This document shows, one piece after another, positions 18,349 through 27,716 of a stretch of DNA of 64,000 nucleotides (the stretch's first letter is position 1; the number at the start of each line of letters is the position of its first letter). The stretch spans positions 596,691-660,690 of the forward strand of contig NZ_HE610985.1 of assembly GCF_000285535.1 (NCBI RefSeq), in the 5' to 3' direction. The position numbers and the translations under genes are program-made. The notes beneath the pieces are model-generated. The model was not told where the DNA came from. It saw only the letters and a list, made by a program, of their open reading frames with translations, and did no database searches. Origin of the DNA: Bacillus timonensis. Lineage in GTDB: Bacteria > Bacillota > Bacilli > Bacillales > Bacillaceae_L.

Positions 18349-19635
18349 CTATTTTTTAGGTATTACCTGGCACTCCGTCATTCTAATCTCATCAAAAAAT
18401 TCATTCACAGTGTTCGTAATATCATCCACTGTTAAACTTTCCATTATCGGAACAACATCAAATAAATTCATATCATTAAAAGCATATCGTGTAAACTGAT
18501 TTGCAATATAATCAGGTGAGTTAAGGGAGCGAAGGAAAGCGCCAATTTTTTCTTTTTTACCCGCTCCAATTCTTCTGACGTAATCCCTTGATTTTTACTG
18601 GACAGCATGATTTTTCTAATTTTGGCTGACAATTCATCTGGGTTTGATGTATCACCGCCAACTACGGCAAATCCGAACCCTTGTTCCTCAGTATAATCGT
18701 ACGTAAAAGTATCATCTATTAAGCCTTCATCATACAATGTTTGATAATGCTTTGAGCTCTTTCCGAATAACCAATCTAGAATAATCGTAATCGATAATTC
18801 TTTTTTAAGTAATTCATTACCTTTTCGGGAAGGATTTTAGAGCTTTTACACCAACCATACATTTTGAAGACTGCACATTCATTTCAAGAACTTTCTTCTT
18901 TTCATTCACTTGGACCGGTTCATTTTCAAAATGGCGTTTGATTTCAGGCTGATTCTTATAATCTTTTTTTGCTTGATTCGTGTGGATTTGTTCCATTATT
19001 TTTTCCGGATCAATTGGGCCGACCACAAACAGCACCATATTGCTCGGATGATAGAAGGTTTCATAGCACTCGTACAGCATATCCTTCGTTATTTTAGCAA
19101 TAGAATCAATCGTTCCCGCGATATCAATACGGACAGGATGATTTTTGTACATATTTTCAATCACACCAAAATACAATCTCCAGTCCGGATTATCATCGTA
19201 CATCGTGATTTCTTGACCAATAATCCCTTTTTCTTTTTCAACCGTCTTTTCAGAAAAATAGGGGCTTTGGACAAAGTCAATCAATGTCTCAAGATTTAAT
19301 TCAACATTAGATGTACTTGAAAATAGATAAGCAGTTCGTGTAAAAGAAGTAAATGCGTTTGCTGAAGCACCTTGTTTACTAAAATCTTGAAACACATCTC
19401 CGTCCTCTTTTTCAAAAAGCTTATGCTCTAAAAAGTGAGCAATCCCATCAGGTACTTTAACCAAATCGTTTTTCTCTAGTGGTACGAATTGATTATCTAC
19501 TGACCCATAATTGGTTGTAAAAGTTGCATACGTTTTATTAAACCCTTTTTTCGGGAGGATATAAACATTTAGGCCGTTTTCAAGTTTCTCATGATAAAGA
19601 ACCTCTTGAAGTTGTTCAAATGTGATTTTATCCAT
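18349..19635 (-). pseudogene. ymfH: M16 family peptidase YmfH, two apparent frameshifts
   Basis: Read in one frame from ATG 19635, this gives 272 residues with the zinc-peptidase motif HFLEH (GIAHFLEHKLFEKEDGDVF), then stops. The family continues in another frame from GNELLKKELSITIILDWLFG through ERVKKKK. It then continues in the first frame as IGAFLRSLNSPDYIANQF to QVIPKK and stop at 18349. One base too many near 18822-18829 (TTTT or GGG run) and one too few in the A6 run near 18548-18553 explain this. Corrected length is 428, equal to B. subtilis YmfH. Sequencing or assembly error is the likeliest cause; a true pseudogene is possible. The gene overlaps the ymfF stop by one base (TAATG). Confidence 0.88.
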
Positions 19636-20915
19636 TACTTACCTCCCTCCAATCCAGTAAGGAAGTAAATGGTATCAAGTTCAATTTTCTTCGCAACATT
19701 CACTACCTCCTCCTTCGTAACTGCTTCAATGCCTGCTATCCACTCTTCAAGCTTTTTGGATTTATTTGAGATAACGTTGTGATATAAAACCTCAGCCATC
19801 CCTCTTGAAGTATCAAGCGTTTCAAGCAACTGGTTTCGTATGACAGCCTTTGTTTGATCCATGATTTCATCTGTAAAATCACCATCGACCATTGCCTTCA
19901 TTTGTTCCTTAATAATTGTCACAGCCCGCTCATAATTATTAATATCAATCCCAGACATTACCATCAGAAGACCTTTATGGCTTTCCACCCTTGATGCAGC
20001 ATAATAAGCTAAGCTTTCTTTTTCCCTTACATTAATAAACAACTTAGAATGTGAAAAACCGCCAAAAATTCCATTAAACACTTGAAGGGCATCATAATCA
20101 GAATCTCCAAATGTGATATTTGTTCGGTACCCAATATTTAGTTTACCTTGTTTCACATCCTGTTTTTCGATGACTTCATTTACCTTTACAACCTGTTTTG
20201 TTTTCGTTTCTGATTGTGTTCGTTTGCTTCGCTCAGAAAATACAAAAGCAGAAGAAACAACTTCTTTTACCTTTTCAGGCTCGACATTACCAATAATATA
20301 CAAATCAATCTCATCTTCAGCCAATATTTTTTGATAATAATTATAGAGGGACTCAGCTGAAATGCTGTCAAGATCTTCTATTCTTCCATTCACATGAAGG
20401 TGATATGGTTCATCCTGACACATTTCTTCGACTAATCGTAAATTTGAATACCTCATCTTATCATCATAAACGGCTTGAATTCGCTGTCTAAGGCTACGTT
20501 TTTCTTTATCAATGATTGACTTTTTAAAAGCTCCATTTTCGGTGACAGGAGATAATACAATTTCTTGCAACAATGAAATTGCTTTATCAAGTAATGGTGT
20601 TTGGTCTTTTAAAAATAGTTCATTTGCAATTTCCACGAAAAAAGAGATGATGTGGTTTTCCCCTTTTTTCGCTAAATCTACATACAATGCAGCACCATAT
20701 AATTCGTCTAAATAGGAACGCAAACTTGTGGTTGAAGGATAGCTAGGTGTCTCACTTTGAAGCACATATGGAAGCAATGCCCTCTGTGTAACAAACTCCT
20801 CCTCTAATGGAGCTTTGATTCTTAATACAATTGTATTCGTTTTAAATTTATCTGTTTTAATCGTATGGAGTGTCATGCCGTTTACTTTATGCACAGTTTC
20901 ATCCAATAAAATCAT
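19635..20915 (-). CDS. ymfF: M16-type peptidase-like protein YmfF
   Basis: A 426-residue member of the M16 insulinase-like fold. The N-terminal domain lacks the HxxEH zinc motif, and the C-terminal half keeps the substrate-binding segment with Arg and Tyr (VREKESLAYYAASRVESH). In M16B enzymes the zinc motif and the Arg/Tyr motif are often on two partner proteins, so YmfF and YmfH probably form a heterodimer. In B. subtilis the ymf cluster is conserved but its substrate is not settled. AAGGAGG precedes the ATG. The stop overlaps the start of ymfH (TAATG), indicating coupling. Confidence 0.9.
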   Translation of the reverse strand: MILLDETVHKVNGMTLHTIKTDKFKTNTIVLRIKAPLEEEFVTQRALLPYVLQSETPSYPSTTSLRSYLDELYGAALYVDLAKKGENHIISFFVEIANELFLKDQTPLLDKAISLLQEIVLSPVTENGAFKKSIIDKEKRSLRQRIQAVYDDKMRYSNLRLVEEMCQDEPYHLHVNGRIEDLDSISAESLYNYYQKILAEDEIDLYIIGNVEPEKVKEVVSSAFVFSERSKRTQSETKTKQVVKVNEVIEKQDVKQGKLNIGYRTNITFGDSDYDALQVFNGIFGGFSHSKLFINVREKESLAYYAASRVESHKGLLMVMSGIDINNYERAVTIIKEQMKAMVDGDFTDEIMDQTKAVIRNQLLETLDTSRGMAEVLYHNVISNKSKKLEEWIAGIEAVTKEEVVNVAKKIELDTIYFLTGLEGGK

Positions 20916-21053
20916 TTATACATAGCCTCCTTTTTTGGTCATCGCAAAACCCTATATGGCTATTTTTCAACCAAAACGAAATTTTAATCTTAAAAACACT
21001 ATAACCTCAGATTAGCAATGATTTCAAGTTTTGACCCTATATTTTCCTGACAA

Positions 21054-21086
21054 AGAAAAACAAACCAGTTTCATAACTAGTTTGTC
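21054..21086 (-). terminator. Rho-independent terminator after the Na+ symporter gene
   Basis: Stem ACAAACTAGTT with AACTGGTTTGT (one G-U pair) is followed on the minus strand by TTTTC, just after the symporter stop. Confidence 0.82.
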
Positions 21087-21094
21087 TCTATCAG

Positions 21095-22564
21095 TCATTG
21101 ATTTTTTGCAAGTTCGCTTTTTATATATGATAAAAATTCATTTGCTTTCTTTTCAGGTGGTTTCGTTGCAAGACTGACCCCTACAAATAATACAATCGAA
21201 AGAAGCAATCCCCACACACCAGACCCATACCCAAATGGTTTAAGCTTCATGGCTTCTAGAAAAATCACCACTAATCCGCTTATCGTAACACTTGACATTA
21301 CCCCTGCTGCAGTTCCTCTCTTCCAGAAAAAAGCTCCAATAATAGCTGGAACGACAACGATTAGACCAGCAGAAGAAGCTACCGAAAGCACAGCAATTAA
21401 ATCTAATTGTAGTTCGGCAAACCCATATGCAAGAACTGCGATGACTGGGATAATAAATTTACCGACTCTTAATTGTCTCTGCTCATCCTTACCATTTGAA
21501 GAAATGCCATACACATCTCTTGCGAAAAGAGATGAAAGGGTTAATAATATCGAATCGATGGTAGAGATGGCCGCAGCCATAATGGATACCATCACAATAA
21601 CTCCTAAAATCACTGGAACGTGATGAGAAGAAAGTAAGTTAGGTGTGGCAACATCCGGATTTTCAAGGCCAGGGAATAATAATATTGCGGAATACCCCCA
21701 CATTACTGAAACAATCGTGTAAATAAACCCAAACACAAGAAATCCTAACAACATTTTTCGTAAACTTCCTAAGGAAGCAGGCATATATAAACGCTGACTC
21801 ACCTGAGGATTAGAAAGACTAAAGAAAATCCAAGGGATAGTTAATGACAAAAAGGTAGGAAAACTAAAATACCCATTGCCTGGAACCGTTAGTGAATCGG
21901 GATGATTTATGTGCAATTCACTAAAAAACGTGCTAAATCCACCAAGTGCATTAACTAATAAAATAACAACAAGTGATGAGGAAACAATCATTACGAGAGC
22001 TTGAAGGGAATCGGTCCACATTACAGAACGAATTCCAGAAATGTATGTAAAAATCAGTGCTAAAACAGTTGCCAATATTGCACCAGTTGTAAACGAAATC
22101 CCTCCATTTGTAATCCCCTCAAGTAAATATCCCACTCCCGCTAATTGAACTGCACTATACGGAATAAGGAAGATACAACTAGAAATCGAGATAATCGCTG
22201 CAACTTTTTTATCGTTATAACGGTCTCCTAACATTTCCGATGGCGTCACATACCCATATTTCTTACCAACTATCCAAAAGCGTGGTCCAAAAAAAGCAAC
22301 TAGCGAAACGCCCATAAAATATATAATTTCAAAACCAAGTGCGCCAACACCACCACGATAGGTCAATCCAGCTAACCCGACCATCATAAATGCGCTATAA
22401 GTTGTAGCACTATAGCTTAAAGCGGAAACAAAACCGTTCATTTTTCTGTTACCTAAAAAGTAACCCTCCATATTTACTTGCTTATCACTTCTAGATAAAT
22501 AAGCAATAAAGACTGAAAGGATAATATATAAAATAATTCCCCACCAAACAATAGATGCACTCAT
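21095..22564 (-). CDS. Sodium:solute symporter family permease
   Basis: A 489-residue integral membrane protein of the SSS family (PutP/PanF-like) with about 13 hydrophobic segments. Typical SSS stretches include YFLGNRKMNGFVSALSYSAT near the N-terminus and MAAAISTIDSILLTLSSLFA near residue 330, which corresponds to the sodium-site helix. The substrate cannot be deduced; pantothenate-type symporters are one option because a small membrane protein precedes it. ATG with GGAGGTG about 11 bases upstream. The preceding small gene ends eight bases before this start, so the two form a unit. Confidence 0.88.
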   Translation of the reverse strand: MSASIVWWGIILYIILSVFIAYLSRSDKQVNMEGYFLGNRKMNGFVSALSYSATTYSAFMMVGLAGLTYRGGVGALGFEIIYFMGVSLVAFFGPRFWIVGKKYGYVTPSEMLGDRYNDKKVAAIISISSCIFLIPYSAVQLAGVGYLLEGITNGGISFTTGAILATVLALIFTYISGIRSVMWTDSLQALVMIVSSSLVVILLVNALGGFSTFFSELHINHPDSLTVPGNGYFSFPTFLSLTIPWIFFSLSNPQVSQRLYMPASLGSLRKMLLGFLVFGFIYTIVSVMWGYSAILLFPGLENPDVATPNLLSSHHVPVILGVIVMVSIMAAAISTIDSILLTLSSLFARDVYGISSNGKDEQRQLRVGKFIIPVIAVLAYGFAELQLDLIAVLSVASSAGLIVVVPAIIGAFFWKRGTAAGVMSSVTISGLVVIFLEAMKLKPFGYGSGVWGLLLSIVLFVGVSLATKPPEKKANEFLSYIKSELAKNQ

Positions 22565-22571
22565 TCATTAC

Positions 22572-22751
22572 TCACCTCCAGTTTCTTGTTATGATGTAAT
22601 TTATCAAAATTATCAAGAGAGCTAACACAATCCAAAGCAGAAAACTACCATACCAAGCTGTTACATCCGATAAAAAGACATAGGGTATGATGTAGGCTAC
22701 CAGTACTAAGAAGAGGCATAGACTACCCCAGAAAATCTCTTTTTTACTCAT
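22572..22751 (-). CDS. Small membrane protein, 59 residues, partner of the Na+ symporter
   Basis: An ATG at 22751 with GGGAGATT upstream opens a 59-codon frame starting MSKKEIFWGSLCLFLVLVAY and ending LINYIITRNWR. It has two hydrophobic stretches, about residues 7-27 and 35-53, and a positively charged tail. It ends within the ribosome-binding region of the symporter gene (gap of seven bases). Small two-helix proteins are known as accessory subunits of some SSS transporters (YhdT with PanF), so a helper role is plausible but inferred. The family assignment is not certain. Confidence 0.8.
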   Translation of the reverse strand: MSKKEIFWGSLCLFLVLVAYIIPYVFLSDVTAWYGSFLLWIVLALLIILINYIITRNWR

Positions 22752-22773
22752 AATCTCCCTCCCAGTTATCCAT

Positions 22774-22805
22774 TTAAAAAAAGGAATGACATTACTGCCA
22801 TTCCG
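22774..22805 (-). terminator. Rho-independent terminator after nupQ
   Basis: Stem GGAATG/CATTCC is followed on the minus strand by seven T residues, separating the nucleoside transporter operon from the symporter unit. Confidence 0.85.
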
Positions 22806-22820
22806 TAAAAAATTATAATC

Positions 22821-23774
22821 TTATCGTTTCCCTGAATCAAATGGTTCACCGGCAGCCTTAGGCGCTTGTGAAGACTTGGAAAATATAACCAATGCAATTA
22901 ATGTTACCACATAAGGGAAAATCTTTAAGAGAATTGGTGGAACAACTGCAAGCTCTGGTATTACCGATGAAACGTTGGCAACTGTACTTGCAAAACCAAA
23001 GAACAAAGTAGCGCCTAAAATTCCAAGGGGTTTCCATTGTCCAAAGATTAAGGCAGCAAGTGCCAAGAAACCTAAACCAGAAACATTCCCAGTGAACTCG
23101 CCTGCATACGTTACAATGATAATCGCACCACCCAAACCTGCAAAGGCACCTGAAAGAATAACCCCTAGGTAGCGGATGCGTCTTACATTAACTCCTGCAG
23201 CTTCTGCAGCTTGCGGGAATTCACCACAAGAACGTAAGCGAAGTCCTGCTTTTGTTTTATATAAAACAAATGCACTAATTAATAAAACAAGTAAAATAAA
23301 CCAAGTCGTTGGATATGTTTTTGTAAAAAACAGATCACCTATAACTGGAATCTTAGATAGGACTGGAATATCTGTAGGTGAAAAACCACTTGTAATACGG
23401 ATATTTCCACTACCAGTTATATTTCTTGCTAAGAACACGGTTAGTGCACCAGCAATCATATTGATTGCCGTACCACTAATAATTTGGTTTGCATTTAAGT
23501 TGATGCTAGCAAATGCATGTAATAGAGAAAAGAGTATCCCAACAATTGCTGCAACAAGTAATCCAATCCATAAGACTAGATTATGGTTTGACATTGACCC
23601 TTGAAGAAAATTGATTGTGAGTGCCCCTGCAAATGCTCCGAAGATCATTAAGCCGTCCAAACCAATATTAACGACACCACTTCGTTCACTGAATAAGCCA
23701 CCAAGCGCTGTTATTAGGAGGGGAATGGTAAAAACTATTGCATATGGAAAGATTTGTTCAATGATAGACCACAT
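22821..23774 (-). CDS. nupQ: Nucleoside ABC transporter permease NupQ-like
   Basis: A 317-residue multi-spanning permease of the branched-chain/BMP transporter superfamily (BPD_transp_2). It has the conserved ALGGLFSERSGVVNIGLDGL near residue 23 and NVRRIRYLGVILSGAFAGLG in the coupling region. It corresponds to YufQ/NupQ of the B. subtilis guanosine uptake system. AAGGAGG precedes the ATG, one base after the nupP stop. Last gene of the operon. Confidence 0.92.
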   Translation of the reverse strand: MWSIIEQIFPYAIVFTIPLLITALGGLFSERSGVVNIGLDGLMIFGAFAGALTINFLQGSMSNHNLVLWIGLLVAAIVGILFSLLHAFASINLNANQIISGTAINMIAGALTVFLARNITGSGNIRITSGFSPTDIPVLSKIPVIGDLFFTKTYPTTWFILLVLLISAFVLYKTKAGLRLRSCGEFPQAAEAAGVNVRRIRYLGVILSGAFAGLGGAIIIVTYAGEFTGNVSGLGFLALAALIFGQWKPLGILGATLFFGFASTVANVSSVIPELAVVPPILLKIFPYVVTLIALVIFSKSSQAPKAAGEPFDSGKR

Positions 23775-23775
23775 T

Positions 23776-24840
23776 TTACACTTCCTCCTTTTTTACAGCT
23801 GACTTATCAGTTTGCCGTCTTTTGAACTTTTTCATTAACCGTTCAATTAAAATACTAGTAGCAGCGAAATAGATAATAATCGCAATAATTGTATTTGCAA
23901 TTTCTGGTGGGATTTCCGTCATCGCGTTCATAAATCCTGTACCAGAATAGAGAATACCGAAAAATACAGCTGCAAATAATACCCCAACTGGACTATTTGC
24001 CCCTAATAACGCTACTGCAATCCCATCAAAACCTTGAGATGGTAAGTTACCAATTTGCATCGTACTTGCATTACCTGTGTACATTGCTACTCCAGCTAAA
24101 CCGGCTAAGCCGCCTGAAATTAACATAGATAATACGATATTAGTATTTACTCGCATACCTGCATATTCCGCAGCATGACGGTTAAAACCTACTGCTTTTA
24201 ATTCAAACCCTAACGTTGTTTTATTAATAATAAAACCAATGATAATAACAGCGATAATAGCTAAAAACAAACCAAGGTTAATATAAGAGCCTTGGAACAT
24301 TTCGGTTAAAAATGGTGCTCTTAAGGTTGCTTCATCTGGTAATTTTCTTGATTCTGTCTCAAGAAATTCACCTTTAAAATAACCAGGAACAACATAATAA
24401 ACAGTCCAATAGGCTACCCAGTTCATCATGATAGTTGAAACAACCTCATGGACATTAAATCTTGCTTTAAGTAAACCTGGAATAAATGCCCAAAGTGCTC
24501 CACCAATAAATCCTACTAAAATCATTACGAGTAAAAGGATTGGTCTGGACCACTCGAATGTTAAACCAACAGCTGTTGCTAGTAAACCTCCGATTAGCAT
24601 CTGACCAGAAGCCCCGATATTAAATAATCCTGTTCGGAAAGCAAAAGCAACTGATAAACCAGTAAAAATTAATGGCGTTGCGGTTGCTAAAGTATCACCA
24701 AATCTTGAAACGTTTTTCAAACCACCTTGGAACAAATAAAGATACCCTTCGAAAGGATTACTTCCAATAAAGAGCATTAAAATTCCACCAGCGATTAAAC
24801 CCAAAAGTACTGCAATTAATGAAATGATTGTATTCCTCAT
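23776..24840 (-). CDS. nupP: Nucleoside ABC transporter permease NupP-like
   Basis: A 354-residue permease with about nine membrane segments. It has the family motif TGLSVAFAFRTGLFNIGASG near residue 60 and the EYAGMRVNTNIVLSMLISGG coupling segment. It is the heterodimer partner of NupQ. The start overlaps the nupO stop by four bases (ATGA), a coupling arrangement that keeps ATPase and permease in step. Confidence 0.92.
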   Translation of the reverse strand: MRNTIISLIAVLLGLIAGGILMLFIGSNPFEGYLYLFQGGLKNVSRFGDTLATATPLIFTGLSVAFAFRTGLFNIGASGQMLIGGLLATAVGLTFEWSRPILLLVMILVGFIGGALWAFIPGLLKARFNVHEVVSTIMMNWVAYWTVYYVVPGYFKGEFLETESRKLPDEATLRAPFLTEMFQGSYINLGLFLAIIAVIIIGFIINKTTLGFELKAVGFNRHAAEYAGMRVNTNIVLSMLISGGLAGLAGVAMYTGNASTMQIGNLPSQGFDGIAVALLGANSPVGVLFAAVFFGILYSGTGFMNAMTEIPPEIANTIIAIIIYFAATSILIERLMKKFKRRQTDKSAVKKEEV

Positions 24841-26363
24841 ACACTTCTCTCCTTACCTACACCAGCCATCATGAGACCAACCTCATTTTCATTCGTTTCA
24901 GAGGCATTTACAACGCCAATAAGTTCGCCGTTGTTGACAATGGCAATCCGGTCAGAAAGCTGCAATACTTCATCAAGTTCTAATGAGATTAGGAGTACAG
25001 CTTTTCCTTTATCACGATGTTCAATCAATCGTTTGTGAATATATTCAATTGATCCAACATCTAGCCCACGAGTTGGTTGAACGGCTACTAGCAACTCGGG
25101 ATTTAATTCTAGCTCTCTCCCAATAATCGCCTTTTGCTGGTTACCACCTGATAAGGTTCTTGCTATGGATTTTTCCCCTTCTCCTGAACGCACATCAAAG
25201 TTTTCTAAAATTTTCTTCGCATATTCTCTCATTGCAGTTACATTTAAAAGTCCACGTTTTGCAAATGGTGGCTTATTATAAACCTCTAATACCATATTAG
25301 ATTGAAGTGTATAATCTAAAACGAGACCTCGTTTTTGTCTATCTTCTGGTATGTGAGCGATACCCTTTTGAATACGCTGACGCACTGGAAGAGTAGTAAT
25401 ATCCTCACCATTTAACGTAATTTTTCCTGATTCAGCTTTACGAAGACCTGTGATGGCTTCCACTAACTCAGATTGACCATTTCCTTCAACACCTGCAATA
25501 CCCACAATTTCCCCTTTTCGTACATTTAAAGAAAAGTTCTTTAATCCCATGACTTTTCGATTATTTTTAACGGAAAGAGAATCTATATCTAATACCACTT
25601 CACCTGGTTTACTTTCTTCTTTATCTACATTAAAGGAAACATTTCGGCCAACCATCATCTCCGCCAAGCTTGCTTCACTTGCGTCGGCTACATTCACTGT
25701 TCCTATGTATTTACCACGACGAATAACTGTACAACGATCTGCAACAGCTTTAATTTCCTTCAATTTATGTGTAATAATGATGATGGATTTTCCTTCTTTG
25801 ATTAAATTCTTCATAATCTTCATTAATTCATCAATTTCAGTTGGGGTTAAGACAGCTGTAGGCTCGTCAAAAATAAGCACATCAGCCTCGCGGAAAAGCA
25901 TCTTCATGATTTCAACCCGCTGCTGCATTCCAACAGATATGTCCTCAATCTTTGCATGCGGGTCCACATTAAGTCCATAATAATTCGATAGGTCTTCAAT
26001 GCGTTTTGCGGCACTTTGAATATCCAAAACAACGCCACTCTTTATAGGTTCACTACCTAAAATGATATTTTCAGTGACCGTAAAGTTTTCAACTAACTTG
26101 AAATGTTGGTGCACCATTCCAATACCTAATCGATTTGCAACATTAGGGTTGGAAATGTGTACTTGTTCTCCGTTTACTTTAATAATACCTTGCTCAGGCT
26201 GGTACATACCAAATAAAACGCCCATGAGCGTCGACTTCCCTGCCCCATTTTCACCAAGAAGGGCGTGGATCTCACCTTTTTTTAAAGTAAGAGTGATATT
26301 ATCATTCGCTACAATACCCGGAAATTCTTTCCTAATATTTAGCATTTCTACAACATATTCCAT
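24837..26363 (-). CDS. nupO: Nucleoside ABC transporter ATP-binding protein NupO-like
   Basis: A duplicated ABC ATPase of 508 residues. The first half has Walker A GENGAGKST and a degenerate signature (ISVGMQQRVEIMKML). The second half has a degenerate Walker A (GVEGNGQSE) and the signature LSGGNQQKAIIGREL with ARTLSG before it. This asymmetry is normal for the sugar/nucleoside (RbsA-like) class. ATG at 26363 (MEYVVEML) is chosen because AAAGGTG lies nine bases upstream. The GTG at 26375 is inside that signal. A stem-loop between bmpA and this gene may lower its expression. Confidence 0.94.
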   Translation of the reverse strand: MEYVVEMLNIRKEFPGIVANDNITLTLKKGEIHALLGENGAGKSTLMGVLFGMYQPEQGIIKVNGEQVHISNPNVANRLGIGMVHQHFKLVENFTVTENIILGSEPIKSGVVLDIQSAAKRIEDLSNYYGLNVDPHAKIEDISVGMQQRVEIMKMLFREADVLIFDEPTAVLTPTEIDELMKIMKNLIKEGKSIIIITHKLKEIKAVADRCTVIRRGKYIGTVNVADASEASLAEMMVGRNVSFNVDKEESKPGEVVLDIDSLSVKNNRKVMGLKNFSLNVRKGEIVGIAGVEGNGQSELVEAITGLRKAESGKITLNGEDITTLPVRQRIQKGIAHIPEDRQKRGLVLDYTLQSNMVLEVYNKPPFAKRGLLNVTAMREYAKKILENFDVRSGEGEKSIARTLSGGNQQKAIIGRELELNPELLVAVQPTRGLDVGSIEYIHKRLIEHRDKGKAVLLISLELDEVLQLSDRIAIVNNGELIGVVNASETNENEVGLMMAGVGKERSV

Positions 26364-26454
26364 AGTAGCACTCACCTTTTTCTAGACTCAATTCCTTTTT
26401 ATTATGAGTCCCCTATTCACACCCAAAAAATGTGTTACCTCTACGTATTACATT

Positions 26455-26490
26455 AATATAAAAGAGACGGCTGAAACCGTCTCTTTTATC
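26455..26490 (-). terminator. Strong stem-loop between bmpA and nupO, possible partial terminator
   Basis: A perfect 13-bp stem (ATAAAAGAGACGG/CCGTCTCTTTTAT, six-base loop) lies 13 bases past the bmpA stop. The U-tract is interrupted (TTTTATATTAAT), suggesting partial termination or 3'-end stabilisation of the bmpA message. Confidence 0.75.
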
Positions 26491-26500
26491 AGCAAAATTC

Positions 26501-27610
26501 TTACTTGATTAAATTACCTTGTTCACCGGAGACTTTAATTTCACCTGATTTAATCTTTTCAAAAACTTCTTTTACCTTGTTAACAGTTTCATCGCTTAAA
26601 TTAGGATTCTCATCTGGAAGGCCTACTCCATCGTTTGTTGCATCATATGTTAACGTTTGTCCACCAGGGAATTTACCATCAAGCTCTTGTTTGATAATTT
26701 CTTCAGTTGCATGAGTTATTTTCTTCATTGCAGATGTTAAGATAACTGATTTATTATTTGCTTCATCATATACACCGTCAGCATATTGGTCAACGTCAAC
26801 ACCAACGATCCATACTTCGTCTCCATTACCTACACGTGTTTTTGCTTCATTGATAGCTCCTACACCTACACCACCTGCAGCGGCAAAGATTACTTTTACG
26901 CCACGATCATACATTGATGCTGCAATCTGTCCACCGGCTGCAGAATCTGTAAAAGTACCTTGATAAATAACGTTTTGTTCTTTAATACTAAGATTTGTTC
27001 CTAAATTTTCGTTTGCATAGGTTACACCTTGTTGGAAGCCCCAGTTGAATTTTTGAACAGCTGGGATTTCCATACCACCGATAAATCCAGCTTCTCCCTC
27101 TTTTAATTCAAGAGCAGCAGCTACACCCGCTAAGAAACCAGATTCATGCTCAGCAAAGAATACAGCTACAGTGTTATCAGCCACATCTGGTACAAAATCA
27201 CCCTTATGAGGATTTCCGTCTATAATAACAAATTTTGCATCTTCATATTTAGATTGAGCTTGGTAAATTGCAGTTTCAAATTTAAAGCCAGGAGTAAAAA
27301 TGAATTTGTATCCTGCATCATAAAGATTCCCAATTTCTTTTAAATATTCTGCTTCAATTTCACCTGCTGGTCGAAGATACTTTTCTTGTATGCCATACGC
27401 TTCTTTAGCGGCTAAGATACCTTCCCAAGTACCTTGGTTAAATGATTTATCATCAATTGTACCAGCGTCAGTAACCATACCTACTTTTACATCGGTACCT
27501 TTTCCATTTCCTTTACTAGTACCTTCTTCGTCTGCGCCTCCACATGCACCTAGCAATGTTCCAGCTGCAAGGAGAAATGCTAGTCCAAAACCAGCTTTCT
27601 TTTTAAACAT
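26501..27610 (-). CDS. nupN: BMP family nucleoside-binding lipoprotein
   Basis: Substrate-binding protein of the transporter, 369 residues. It begins with a lipoprotein signal peptide (hydrophobic FGLAFLLAAGTLLGAC, lipobox LLGAC with Cys23). The BMP/Med-like periplasmic-binding domain follows (VGMVTDAGTIDDKSFNQGTW, then VAAALELKEGEAGFIGG and ASMYDRGVKVIFAAAGGVG). It is anchored on the outer face of the membrane. GGGGG precedes the ATG. By synteny with nupOPQ it binds purine nucleosides; the exact ligand is inferred. Confidence 0.92.
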   Translation of the reverse strand: MFKKKAGFGLAFLLAAGTLLGACGGADEEGTSKGNGKGTDVKVGMVTDAGTIDDKSFNQGTWEGILAAKEAYGIQEKYLRPAGEIEAEYLKEIGNLYDAGYKFIFTPGFKFETAIYQAQSKYEDAKFVIIDGNPHKGDFVPDVADNTVAVFFAEHESGFLAGVAAALELKEGEAGFIGGMEIPAVQKFNWGFQQGVTYANENLGTNLSIKEQNVIYQGTFTDSAAGGQIAASMYDRGVKVIFAAAGGVGVGAINEAKTRVGNGDEVWIVGVDVDQYADGVYDEANNKSVILTSAMKKITHATEEIIKQELDGKFPGGQTLTYDATNDGVGLPDENPNLSDETVNKVKEVFEKIKSGEIKVSGEQGNLIK

Positions 27611-27716
27611 GGAATTACCCCCTAAGTTTTTTAATCAAAAAAAATTACCTTACTTTAAATATCTGTAAGTAACGGACTACTTATTCACCTCCTTAAAGTG
27701 TGCATGTTATTTCACT

